Shown here: positions 12,716 to 23,499 of the stretch, piece after piece
How the letters are laid out: each line of letters starts with the position of its first letter
Numbering within the stretch: the stretch's first letter is position 1
Source of the DNA: Psilocybe azurescens
Lineage: Eukaryota > Basidiomycota > Agaricomycetes > Agaricales > Agrocybaceae
Direction: 5' to 3'
Assembly (NCBI GenBank): GCA_023853785.1
Contig: JAJIRX010000336.1
Span: 1-64,000, forward strand
Length of the DNA stretch: 64,000 nucleotides
The notes under the pieces: generated by a model
Told to the model about the DNA's origin: nothing
Databases searched by the model: none
The model's input: only the letters and a program-made list of their open reading frames with translations
Made by a program: the position numbers and the translations under genes

Positions 12716-13245
12716 CCGTTTACTAGCAATTAATCTAAGATTAATAATCATAAAGATGCCACCCGTACTTGTAGGTGTACTTTCCGATAACCTGTCATTC
12801 TGCAGGACTTCGACTAACTCCATTTCTGCAAAATATAGGGTCTCAACGTGAGTTGCTATCATATGTTTGTTCATGATATAATAATAAGCGCCGACACCGC
12901 GCTTAGTTCTCTGCAATAATTGTGAGGACTGGGTCAATAAGCAAGTCATCAAAGCCTCCCTCGTATCCAAGCTACAAGCTGGACCTCCACCGAGCTGGTG
13001 AATTGAACACAGCCATAAACACTGCACGCATCAAGAGTGAGGTCGATTCAGATGGTCATACCCAGGTCTAAACTACGTCCACCGATGCAAAGCGTGGAAG
13101 AACAGAGTGCTTACCTATGCAACAAATTTGACGAGTACTACATACGATACGAAATATTCCTTGGTTATATGTGTAGGATAGTACTGTGGGACGGCAGAAA
13201 TGAGAAACGAACGATCATTGGTCGATCGCTCTGTCAAATAATCAA

Positions 13246-13557
13246 TATATCATCGTCTTTTGCGCACATGAGTACCTTTGTCAGCGACGTTAGGTTCATG
13301 CCCGGCGGCATGGGGCGGTCGCAGCGATAGCGCGTGAACCCGGGGGCACCGAAATTGACGGAGACGAGCGCGACGTGCGAGTTGTCCATGGCTTGCAGCA
13401 CGATGCCTCCTTCGTTGCACTCACAGTTGGCATCGGTGACGAGCTCTTTGATGGCTGCACGCGACGAGGAAGAAGAGAGAATCAGTCAGTCGGAGTGTGT
13501 ATTACCATCAAGCAGCTTTTTGGGGGTGCCGGCTTCTTGGAGTTTGGCTTGGAGCAT
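13246..13557 (-). pseudogene. PCNA: PCNA N-terminal pseudogene (about 80 codons)
   Basis: ATG at 13557-13555 opens MLQAKLQEAGTPKKLLD; intron 13505-13455 (GT-AG, phase kept) leads into [47 protein letters not shown] and [15 protein letters not shown], which is the PCNA N-terminal domain in order. A stop follows within a few codons of 13246. The continuation lies at 10134-10077. Start, splice sites and most residues are kept, so loss is recent. Upstream is an ACGCGT box shared with the duplicate at 43 kb, where no PCNA is present. Confidence 0.88.
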
Positions 13558-13800
13558 TGTTGTGGGGGGACGCATTGTGAGAGTGAAGGTAAGGATCGGA
13601 CGCATGAAGAGGGACATGACATCACTGCCACGCATGGTCACGTCACGCGTAATGATTTTCGTGGAAATTTCATTCTCCCCGCTGTCTCTTGTGCTTTTTT
13701 ACTTTTACTTACTTGCAACAAGATTAAACCTCCTGTTCTATTCCGCACTGCTCTCTCCTATCCCGCTCGCTTTGATTCTTACGACAACTTCTAACGAATT
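13558..13800. promoter_or_regulatory. Divergent promoter with MCB-type ACGCGT box
   Basis: ACGCGT at 13645-13650 lies 90 bp upstream of the PCNA start, on the side facing a plus-strand gene. ACGCGT is the MluI cell-cycle box bound by MBF, which in fungi controls replication genes including PCNA (established for yeasts; applied here by inference). The duplicate at 42880-43146 keeps this box at 42994-42999 and has a second at 43028-43033. Confidence 0.5.
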
Positions 13801-13810
13801 AACATGACTG

Positions 13811-15098
13811 CTACGAGCAAATGCATGCGTCCCGGGCGGAGCAGCGCACTGCCGAGGAAGCTGGGGCCCTCCATATGACCGAGGTTCCTCTCATTCTCGT
13901 TCTCTTCCTCGGTGTCATGCAATTAAATTTTATGCTGTTATTAGGAGAAAAGGCAGGTGCTGATGCAGCCGTTTGCCACCGTGAAAGCCGAGTTCGCTGA
14001 TCTCGACGGTCTGCGATGGACGTAAACCGCGCTGCGCAAGCTCCAGGTACGCGCCAATAGCAATGTCAATGGCACCGCCCATACCACTACCAACAGCAAC
14101 AGCAACACATTCGTAGTTCTCACAAACGCCAACCTCGCCTCCTTCTCCGTAGACGACACTATCCGCGTCTCCTCTTCCTCCTCTTCTTCGCGCCTGCTGT
14201 TCCCGCCCTCCATGTCCTCCCCCTCCATTCCTCCCATCCCCTATCCGCGGCCCTCACCCCGCCGGCTCGACCAGGCCGCGTGGTGAAACGCCAGAAACCC
14301 ACGACAACGACAACGACGAAGAGCGAAGAGCTCGTTTCGCATCGCAACGCGCCGCCTCTGCCTTCTTCCACCTCGAGTTCGGGTGCGGGTTCCATCTCCA
14401 CTTTGAGTTTGAGTTTGACATCCACTTCGACGCTCCCCTTTCCTTCCAGCGTAACTGCGACTCCCCCATTCTCCCCTGCTCCTACCCCTGCTCCACCCGC
14501 CTCGGGCTTTCACTTACACTCTGGTAGGGCCCTCCATGCAGATGCAGCCCCTGACTCGGACGCAGGCGCAGCCCTCGACGACGCAAGCGCAAACTCCGAT
14601 GAGGAAGACGAAGACGAAGACGAAGACCCGCTTTCCCTCTCCCTCCTCCTCCCTCCTTCGTACCCCTCGCCATCTCCATCCGCGCCATCGCTGAGGGAAT
14701 GCAGATCACCAGCTATAACATTAACACCCTCATCATACGCGCATATGGTTGCGTCTGCCGCTTCGTCGCCATCGTCGTCCTCATCGCCTGGCCCGAGCTC
14801 TGTGATTTCACCGTCAGCGGCGGCGCAGGAGCAGGAGCACGCACGTGCCAGCACGGACATGGACACGGACACGGACACGGATACGAGGGCGAGGGTGTCG
14901 CGATCGGCGCGGGAGAGGTTACGGGTGTTGCTAGGCGGGGGCGGGGGCGGGGGCGAGGGCGAGGGCGGGGGTGCCGACGCCGACTGCAACGATGAGCCGT
15001 CGCGATCTTCTTTCAATCCCTCTCATTCTTCTTCTCACGCCGGCACTAACATAACGACAGCAGCAGCGGCAGCGAGGCGCTGCATACATCCATCATAG
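13811..15098 (+). pseudogene. Degenerate low-complexity protein gene (copy A)
   Basis: A short exon with AEQRTAEEAGALHMTE, an intron 13881-13944, then a 34-codon exon 13945-14046 reading LMQPFATVKAEFADLDG, TALRKLQ, with an internal TAA where copy B has CAA. Next an N/S/T-rich open frame to about 14285, then another frame 14280-15098 that is Ser/Pro/Thr-rich with an acidic DEEDEDEDEDP tract and a DTDTDT run. Comparison with copy B (43147-44820) shows the exon borders conserved and several indels. It faces away from PCNA across a shared promoter. No domain recognised; a transcription-related low-complexity protein is only a guess. Confidence 0.4.
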
Positions 15099-15190
15099 AC
15101 TCTTCCGATCTCTCCTGCAACTACAACTGCATCTGCATCTACATCTACATCTACGACTTCGCGATCACGTTCTCATTCTCACTCTCATTC

Positions 15191-15389
15191 TCGTAAGTGT
15201 ATTGTCCGTCGTGTTCATCATCCATCGTCTATCGTCTATCGCATCGCACCGCATTGCACCAACCTTAGATCGCAGTCGCTGTCCTTACTTTCCCCTATAT
15301 ATGTAACACCCGAACTATACAAGTACATACCTAGAATCCCGGACTTGACAAAACCTTTGTAATCTTAGTCCTGCTCTATATGTAGTGCA
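15191..15389. other. Short gene-free gap after the duplication
   Basis: No coding signal; begins with C/T-rich sequence trailing off the duplicated block. Confidence 0.4.
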
Positions 15390-15870
15390 ATGACACAAGA
15401 AGAGAAATATCTAAATAGACAAAAGAGCCTTTTTCAACCCAGCCTCAATCTTCCTCATCCCCACCTCAACCTCCCTCTTCATATCCTTCAGCCTCCGCTC
15501 CTCCGCACGCAACGCTGCTTCTCTATCCAGCACCCACCGAACCCGCTCCTCTACCTCCTTCCTCATCGCCTCCTCCTGGCACATACACGCCTGGTCGATC
15601 TCGACCCCCACACGTGTACAGCCCCATGCTCTCCTCCTCCTTCACGATAGCCAGTGCCACTTCTTCGCGTTTCACTACTAACACAGGCAGCTCTTCTTCA
15701 CACCGCGTGACTGCCCGCTTCGCCGCATGCTCGATATCCTGCCAGATGTATTATTGCTGTTGTTGCTGTTGTTGGATCTGCGACGAGGATTGTAACTGCT
15801 CGCGCAGCTAGGTGACGACGTGGTGGAGCGAGGCAATTTCTTGGTCGAAGCCATTCATGGTCATCACCGA
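15390..15870 (-). pseudogene. Coiled-coil protein relic, paralogous to 25780-26075
   Basis: Minus-strand frames give LREQLQSSSQIQQQQQQQ, HAAKRAVTRCEEELPVLVV, KREEVALAIVKEEE, then after a shift GVEIDQACMCQEEAMRKEV and REAALRAEERRLKDMKREV. Heptad-like charge spacing suggests a coiled coil. A stop after FDQEIASLHHVVT and a frameshift near 15615 break it. A clearly homologous, CpG-poor version lies at 25780-26075 in the same orientation. No family assigned. Confidence 0.55.
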
Positions 15871-16427
15871 TGGGCCGCAGTTACAAACGGAATTGAGATG
15901 CAGGCAAATAGCTCTCGAGAACCGTCGGCGATGTCGAACACAATATGCATACCCACAGCCGTTCGTCACACCTTTGTCCATATTTGCATCGAAGTCAATT
16001 ACATTCTGCTCTTATAGTGGCAAAGCCTGGGAGAACTCCCGACCTCTGTAAAATTTATGGTATCAAAAAGTCAAGACAATTTCATTCGTCTTAAGAATAT
16101 GGTGTACTGATTTTTTTACGTTGTGTCTATCTGATTATAATATATGTCGAACATTAAAATTCACTATCCATCGATAATTATGACTTCGTTTTTATCGCTA
16201 AGCCGCTCTGTAGGCAAAGGGCTATCCAGACGTTGGTGACAATTGGGAAGAGGTTCATCCATAGGGCTTCCATCTGTCCAGTTGATATTATAAATGTTGC
16301 TCAAACCCTGCTGTAAGAATTGCTAGCGGTGTAGAATATGTGGGGAACCTAACAATTCGAAATAGTGAACCAGTACATACTGTGCAAGCCTGCTATACAT
16401 ATGAGTATATCTTGTTCTGCTATATGA
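15871..16427. other. Gene-free interval
   Basis: AT-rich 3' half; no supported gene or repeat. Confidence 0.4.
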
Positions 16428-16811
16428 TTAAGCGTGTCCATCCTCTATTCTCCTAAGATATGCTTTAACCGCAGCCTGGGCAGATCTCCGTCTTTTATCC
16501 CATTTTGAATATGTGAAATTGAGGTAGTCATTAGTGCGCATGATTCTGGCTTGGGGTGCATAGGCAATCAACTCTTCTGAATAGCCTGATTTGTCAAGGA
16601 ATAGGGGAAGCATTTCAATGGTCCGAGAATAAGCCGAAGAAGCCTCGCCCACATTGAACAAAGACCATGGCATGGAATAAAATTCCGCGTCCACGAAGGC
16701 TCTCTTCCCAGCGTCTGCGACAAATTTGCCAAAGCGATGATTGGTGTAATACATTTTGCGTGTAGTGTTGATGGACCGTCGGTACCAACGTGATTGTGCA
16801 GGATTATCCAT
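16428..16811 (-). CDS. Hypothetical protein, 127 aa open frame
   Basis: Single open frame from ATG 16811 to TGA, mixed composition (KMYYTNHRFGKFVADAGK, SAYSRTIEMLPLFLDKSG, KAYLRRIEDGHA). It lies 54 bp after the stop of the NACHT gene on the same strand, so it could be a separate small gene or a broken-off C-terminal exon of that gene. Coding is favoured by length and by non-repetitive, mixed composition. Function unknown. Confidence 0.45.
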   Translation of the reverse strand: MDNPAQSRWYRRSINTTRKMYYTNHRFGKFVADAGKRAFVDAEFYSMPWSLFNVGEASSAYSRTIEMLPLFLDKSGYSEELIAYAPQARIMRTNDYLNFTYSKWDKRRRSAQAAVKAYLRRIEDGHA

Positions 16812-16864
16812 TCGAGTCCGATGAAAATGACAAGATCGGCCGAAACTGGTTATGTCGACAGCAT

Positions 16865-19025
16865 TTAGGCATTTGTGTGTTGATATATAGCGCAGAGCAA
16901 AAATGCAGCGCTGGCGTAAACACTGGGGATGTTAGCTGGTTGCTGGCTTGAGATAATCCAATCTTGTAGAGTGGTATGAATGTGTTTATAAAGAACAGGA
17001 TGCCCAGACGTTAGGTACCTAAGACCATCTCCTAACAGCGCTATACGGCTTGGTTTTCTTGCATTTTGTCGCATATACACGAGGTAAGCAACCCAATAAT
17101 GCGGTGGACCCTCGTACATAATTGAGGCCAGAAGGAAGCAGATGTGAGAGTGTTGAGGACGTGGACCAATCTGAGCTTTGATGAGTTGTTCAAGTGCGAG
17201 TATCTCATCGGTGTAAAATCGAGAAACCGCCGAATCAGCCCAAATCTGGTGAGGTGGTCAGATCTCATTTTTCACAAAAGAAGACACATACAGCACTGAG
17301 GGAGTCGAGATATTTGAAATAATCTAAAGAAAATTCTGAATCATAACGACCTTTTATTCCAAGGATAGTATGGCAATGACTGAGAGTTAGACGGAGAACA
17401 TGTTGCAGGAGGTGTGGATTTGGTTTAGCAAGAGGGCAGTGATAGAAAAAACATCTGAAGATAGCCCAGGGTCCATGCAGTGATTCTAAATTTTATACGA
17501 TTAGAACGTAGAAGTTCAAATATATTAAAACATAAGGGGATATACCAGCGTATAATTGGAGAGGCAAATTGGATTCCGATGAAAGAAGCTCCGTCATATG
17601 AGAAAGGCATAATTCGGCATAATGCGTGTGCATTTGGATGCAGTCAAGAAAAAAATCTTTGGATCGTGATTGGTTGAGCAGATAATCTTCCAATGATGCA
17701 TGTAATAGGCGAATGGTTGACACCTCTGCAGGATTATAATGAACTTTCATTGATATAAGGGAGCCGAGGTCCTGCATTAGAAGTTGAACATCTCCAGGAG
17801 CAAGTGAAAGGAAGTCTTCTATAAATTTCACTGAATTGTAATCATCTTGAGGGTGAAGCACGACGAAGCCAATGATCTGCAATATTAGATCCACATCTTC
17901 AACCCCCATCAGGATGTGCCGGTAGAGCGCATCAAGCTCTGCGAAGGGATTATCATCCGCCTTTGGAAGTTGTATACCGAGAACGACTTCAAGGCGATGT
18001 GTTGGTCGATGACGCGGAGATGCGACATACTTCACCACAGTTGATGCGTAAATAAACTGCCCGGATGACTTTCGTACGAGTGTATTGAGTGAATCTGCAG
18101 TGGGCCAGTCAATCGGGATGTAAGAGCGAAGGGGTGCTGAGTTTTGATCTTGTTAAATGTATCTGCCAAGAAATGTCGAATATCACCATCAGACTGATAA
18201 TTGTTATCCAATGCAATTCTTGCGAGCGTGGCAAATGATTGTCTATCAAAAGATGAGGAGATATCGATCTCTGGACGACTGGCTATGAGGATCTTGAGAG
18301 GTAAGTCCTGATTATGCAGAAGCCTGAAGGAGAGATCGACAATTCTGGCTTGAACTTTTGGATCGTCGCATTCGTCAAGTCCGTCGATAATGATGACGAT
18401 GTGATTGTTGGTTGAAAATCCGGAATGAAGAAGTTCAAGGAGGGGTTCGCAAACGAGGGCCATAAACTGTGCCTCAAGAGATCTTGTAATAATCAGGGGG
18501 TCTTGCTCGAATGTAAGGGCGACACGTTCCCGGAACACCTGAGGAAGCTTTGCCGCGAGCTGATATACCAGGGTTGTGACAAGCGATTTGGCTACTCCTC
18601 GCTGTGGGTCGTTTCTTGAGAAGAAGAAACTGGCGAGAAAGAAGTGTTGGTCATGTAAAATCTCGGCAATGGTCTGCGCAATGGCGGATTTTCCAGCACC
18701 AGCAGCGCCGTAGAGCCACATGATGAATGCCTCTCGGGTATCTTCATTGAGTCCACTGATCCAGTCTGTGATTCTCTGTATAATCGCGACTCGTGTGTTG
18801 GGATGACATTTTGGAGGATCGAAGCGCTCGCCTGAGTCGTGAAATGCTGCATGAGCAACGTGTTCCTGCAGGCGCTCAAATCCGCCTATTGTCAATCCCT
18901 GCATCAGCATGACATATATACAGTTCCGTGGGATTCAACTTCGTACTTTTCGAACTCTGAAGTTGGTGAGTGTGGAATGTGCTGTTGATGATAGAGAAGT
19001 CGGTGGCTCGATTCAATATCGACAT
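16865..19025 (-). CDS. NACHT-domain STAND/NLR-like protein
   Basis: Proposed exons 19025-18947, 18885-17546, 17485-17292, 17245-16865; introns of 61, 60 and 46 bp are GT-AG and keep phase. The start gives MSILNRATDFSIINSTF, a short N-terminal motif of the sort that opens many Agaricomycete STAND proteins; then LQEHVAHAAFHDSGER and the usual CHPNTR linker, Walker A GAAGAGKSAIAQT, Walker B IVIIIDGLDECDD, sensor SRPEIDI, and IPIDWPTADSLNTLVRK, GQFIYASTVVKYV typical of the NACHT C-end. The C-terminal ~190 residues have no repeat sensor. One lesion: a base is missing in the G-run at 18131-18134 (reads HPLRSYIP if restored). The type is an NTP-driven molecular switch; the ligand is unknown. Possibly fully functional if the indel is a consensus error. 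Confidence 0.82.
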
Positions 19026-19733
19026 TGTGGGAGGAGCGGAATGTACAAAGACGAGCCGCTGGTATCGGTGGGGGACCTGGGAAAGGGCAACATTGACGGA
19101 ACAGCGTTGTATTAGTGTCTGAATTTAGTCAGCACCGCCATGCAAGTACAAGTATACCGATATTTGTCAAATAATTCGAGGCATCAAGTTCTGAAATTAA
19201 ACTGTATCTGAACCCATATCATTTATGCAGTGCCATATCTTCATATTCTAGCTCGATTTGGGTGGTTGTGCGAAGCCTTTAGCTTTAGTCAAAACACAGG
19301 CGCAGCGGTCGAACAAAGGAGCGATTCAATATTGCCGATGCCGGCTCCGTCGGAGCTTGAACAAATGAATAGAAACTTTATTTTTAATATGCTTACATAT
19401 GGTTGTTTGTGAGTGATCAAACACACACGACCATGGGCAGGAGAAAGATTGAGATACAACCGATAACGGTAAGGTTCTCTAGTTTGCCGCATATATAACC
19501 CCGGTGACGACAATGGGCGATGAAGAAAACTGTCGTTTGTTCGTCCACCGACTCGGACTTTCCTCCCCGTTTTTCAATCTTTTCACGACCCCTTCCTATC
19601 TCGGTATCATTATGCGATCAGATTAATGTCTATTCACGACGTCATGCATCAACAGTTAATCTCCCTGTCACCCATTCCCCACCATCTCCGTCACCAGCCT
19701 GTGCTTCACCATCTTTAGCCCACGCACATATCC
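19026..19733. other. Gene-free interval upstream of the NACHT gene
   Basis: Should contain the NACHT promoter. No recognisable element. Confidence 0.4.
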
Positions 19734-20459
19734 TCATCCACACCCCACGCTCCCCTTGAAGAACTGCACATGCAGCTCGGCCTCCGGTACACCCTGCATC
19801 ATCGAGAAGCCCTTCGTTGGAATGGCAAGGAGCGCATGTTGGACCTCTAACTCTGCAATGCGTTCTCTGCTCTGGGCAGACGAGAGTATGCTGTTGAAAG
19901 GCGGAAAGATGTGGTTGGAGTCGTTGTCATTAGCGGAACATGTGTCTTCATACTCCTCGACAAGGGGGAAGTGACCGAAGTGACTCGAGCTCTGAGCACC
20001 GGCAATGCGGATTCCAGACTCACGACGATACTTCAAATCCAAGTTCAAAGTTGCAGTCGAAGCCAATGTCGAAGGTGTAGTCGTGAAGTCATCACCATCA
20101 TTATTATCTTCCTCAATAACAGCCTCACGAGGACCAGACGTCGGTGTCGAACTCATCGACCTGCTTGCAGCTGGTGAGGACGCCGCAGAGGCAGTGGCAC
20201 GCCCCACCTAACCTCTATACCACTTCTCGACGTCGTACATGACCGTGCAGTAGAGGCACACGAATACTTTGAGGTCAGAGGACGTGAAGTGCTGGCGTTG
20301 CAGCGAGTGCAAGTAGGAGTGGGCATTGGACGAAGACAATGAGGACAAGGGACGTGAGGGAGTGGAAGAAGAGGGCATAACCGCAAGGGGTGTAGGGATA
20401 CGCAAAGGCTTTGGCTTGAGCGTGCGGTTCCTCAACCTCATCTGTCCTTTCTTACCCAT
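19734..20459 (-). CDS. Hypothetical protein, two overlapping frames
   Basis: First frame from ATG 20459: basic start, Ser-rich, then AHSYLHSLQRQHFTSSDLKV and a CLYC pair, ending near 20211. A second frame (20207-19734) continues immediately with Ser/Thr-rich and acidic sequence, then NHIFPPFNSILSS and AELEVQHALLAIPTKGFSM. The adjacency suggests one gene with a missed junction or a frameshift near 20210. Not recognised. Confidence 0.4.
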
Positions 20460-20517
20460 ACCACCAGAAGTTTCCTGTTATTAAATCCCACACAACACAT
20501 AGTGAATCTTGTATCAC

Positions 20518-21190
20518 AAGGTCCCGTTCAACCAAAAGGTACTATGGACAGTGGTAACACCCTTATCTTCCTGGTGTGCTCACAAGTACCCCGTACAGTA
20601 TCATGTCCTCCGACATCTCCGACATGTGCTACTGGATGAGTGTCGTTCTTGCATCTAACTGTGGAATGCTTATGGAACCCGGAATCACGCCTGTTATCAC
20701 TTCAGGAATTATCATGCAGCTTTGGCGGGTGCCATCCTTTTGATGTGGGTTTCAGTCCTAAGGAGGATTGGGCGTTGTTCAGTGCTACTAAGAAACGTGA
20801 GTGTAGTGTCATCTTTCATGTACATTCCAACCTTCCTCCATCCATACCCATCTCCTTTTCTTCCAATCTCTTCACCATCCATATAAACACATTTGCGAAG
20901 GACACATACTGACCAAAATTTCGCAGTGTTCGTTCTTATTATCGTGCTCCACCAAGCCACGGTCTACGTGCTCACAGGGCTCAAGGCCAGCCATACGACC
21001 TTGGGGCTGGGGTCTGCCTCTTGCTCGTCATCCAGCTCATCGCCACTGCGCTCATTGTCATCCTCCTGGACGAGCTCCTTCAGAAGGGGTACGACCTCGC
21101 GTCGGCCATCATCTTGTTCATTGTGACCAACATCTGTGAGTTGATTGTGTGGAAGACGTTCTCGCCTACCACTTCAAGTCAAGTTGGTGG
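20518..21190 (+). pseudogene. SEC61A: SEC61 alpha (protein translocon) pseudogene fragment
   Basis: In three frames the sequence gives, in the right order, [84 protein letters not shown], an intron from GTGAGT (about 20799) to TTTCGCAG (about 20926), then [66 protein letters not shown]. This is the N-terminal half of Sec61 alpha, the ER translocon channel. At least four frame shifts. It keeps a spliceosomal intron, so it is a DNA-level duplicate, not a retrocopy. Nothing after FSPTT is recognisable. Confidence 0.85.
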
Positions 21191-21289
21191 AAGAGGAGAT
21201 ACTGGGATGAGGCTAGCATCAGGTTCACTGAGTGGGGAAGGTGCAGAGGGATGAGGATTATGAGCTGGATTCTCAGCTATGAGATGGCT

Positions 21290-21985
21290 TGTGAATGTCT
21301 TGCAAAGATGACATACTTCCTTGTGTTATTCCCGACGTGTCTTGTTCATGACACTCCTTGCATTCAGCGATGCATGACACAGAGGTCCCGTCAGGACGTT
21401 TTGACGTCCACCAAACTCACATCTGCTTTCTTACCTTGCTGTCCCATCAACTCATACCCACTGATGTGATAAAACATCAGCCTCGATTATTGTCTCTGGT
21501 CTGTGCGTGTACTGTCGCCCCGCTACGAAGATTTTACCCCAACGTATTGTATTGATTTCTAGCAAACTGTGCATTCTTATATTACCCCTCATTCTATCAA
21601 ACGTCTGAATGGTCAGAAAAGGACCTTGCCTCATGGTTATTGGATCATGGGCTTTGCCCTGCAACGACATATCAATTGCCTGGAAACCAATGCATTTGTG
21701 CAGCTTCTGTCAGCATTACACACCAGCATTGAGTTGATTGGAGGGCACAGCTGACTAGTGATTGGGTATAGGATGGACTCTAAGGCGTGGGACAGGTTAT
21801 TAATGTCTGCTAAAGATGACATATGGTGTATGGTATGTTTCTTGTGTTATTCCTGATCTCTCTTGCTGACAACACTTCTTCCATTCAGCGTTCAGTGACT
21901 TGTGAAACAGGGGGTTTGTCGTGATGTTTCAACATCCTCCGAACTCATATCCTGCCCCTTCAACTCGCTATTCCACCTTCCATGT
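21290..21985 (+). repeat. Diverged direct duplication, two ~190 bp blocks
   Basis: Blocks near 21290-21480 and 21795-21985 share 'aaagatgacata', 'cttgtgttattcc', '(a/c)acacttcttccattcagcg'-like and 'ccaaactcacatc/ccgaactcatatc' segments in order. The middle resembles an intron (GTATGT...CATTCAG in the second block). They may be two exons-plus-intron remnants of one unidentified gene family. Confidence 0.45.
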
Positions 21986-23117
21986 GCCATGTATGTCAGG
22001 CCAAGCTCTAAACCATGCTCTAGATGCAATTTAAATTTTGACACAATATATCGCCTTCCTGCAAGCCACAAACTCATTCAGACCACCGTTAGAGCTCATC
22101 ATCCATTGCTATCAAACTATCTTGCAAGTTTTGACACAATGTAGGACTTTCATTGATAATTTGAATAATTTTCATGGCTAAATCTGGGGCATAGATGCCC
22201 ACAATGCTCAAAGAAAATTGCAATAAAAAATCCTATGTATAAAGCCTACAAATTTACCTGTTCCTTGTCATCTAATGCCTCAAACCACCAAAAAAACTCA
22301 AAACCTTGACCAAAACTCATACCTTATGCTCATAAAGAAAAGAAGGCCTGTGTAAAGAACACTCCAGGTACATCCCCCAGGCCAGCTGCAGCAGGTTGGT
22401 ATGAAAATCTGACTCTGGCTGATTGGATTAGTGTCATCAAGTTTATGAGGAGTCATTAAATGCTAAGCAAACAACTATAGATAGCTTTTTTGCTGGTCTG
22501 ATGCTTAGTTAATATTGTTATCTTATCCATTTTGTTATTACATGTCACACTTTGGCAGAGGTCACCCAATGTCACATGACTGTAACAATTCTTGTACTGC
22601 ATAAATCTCATAATGCATGACTTTAGCGCTGTTCTAATCAGTATGCATTATGAGAAAGTTGACTGTACACCTATAGAAACACACTTATAAGTAGAATGTT
22701 ATAATCCCCAGACATCTTCCAGTTTTTGGAGTGTCTAGCATTTTCTCCAAACACATACAGTGTGTGTATGGTGTCTCACAGCAATCACAAGACATAACTT
22801 TATGCATATCCTCAATTTGGTCTATTATGTTTGATTTAGCACATCTGCCTCATCAATGTCACAATGTTACCTTTCCTGGAAGTTTTGTTCATGCAATGAA
22901 ATCTTTGATCAATCATGTCAGGATATCTGTTCTCATAGCTTAGCATCCTCATAAAATTCTTGTAAAAAAACCAAAAGAAACCATGTGAACAAAGCAAGAG
23001 AGAGTGATGTGTTGAGAATGTTGAGACAAAACAAAATCAAAAATCCCACAAAAAAAAGAACATTTGACACTCATTCATCATGACAACAATGACAGAAAAT
23101 CTGTGTCCACACCATCA
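21986..23117. other. Gene-free, CpG-poor AT-rich sequence
   Basis: No supported gene. CpG dinucleotides are rare; composition matches the repeat-rich parts of the window and suggests old transposon DNA. Confidence 0.5.
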
Positions 23118-23499
23118 CCTCCACCCAGTACTTTACCATCCCCCACACAGTCCATATGGACTCCAGTGGACTTGCCTATATACTGAGTGTAAAATGGTAA
23201 ACAGAGTCCAGTGGACTCCAGTGGATTCCACTGCACTTTAGTAGATCTTATACTATACATTGAATATGGACTAAAATAACTGTAGTCCACTGGAGTCCAC
23301 TGGAGTCCACTGGACTTGACACAGTAAATAAATTCAATCTTAACATAAATTCAGATTAGTGGAATAAAGTATATTAATAACTATTTAATACATTACTACA
23401 TATCTACATGCGAGGGCCAAGACAAAAGGAAGAAAAAAGATAATAAAATAAAAAATAAAAAAGGGGGAGCAGGAGCAGTACTTTACCATCATACGTGTT

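Larger units (their letters stand above)
13553..15190. repeat. Segmental duplication copy A, second block
   Basis: Collinear with about 42880-44470. Both begin at 'attgttgtggg(g/a)gg..gacgca' and share the ACGCGT promoter, a 102-bp exon with identical borders, the Ser/Thr-rich stretch and the 'catcatagactctt' region; similarity fades after 15190. In copy B this block directly follows the first block. Confidence 0.88.

Noticed and set aside
12677..13027. 116-codon minus-strand frame
   Set aside because: Overlaps the 3' part of the membrane-protein relic and the inserted block; no recognisable protein features.
14241..15016. Minus-strand Gly/Arg- and Pro-rich frames
   Set aside because: GC-rich antisense of the low-complexity plus-strand region; no conserved borders between the duplicates.
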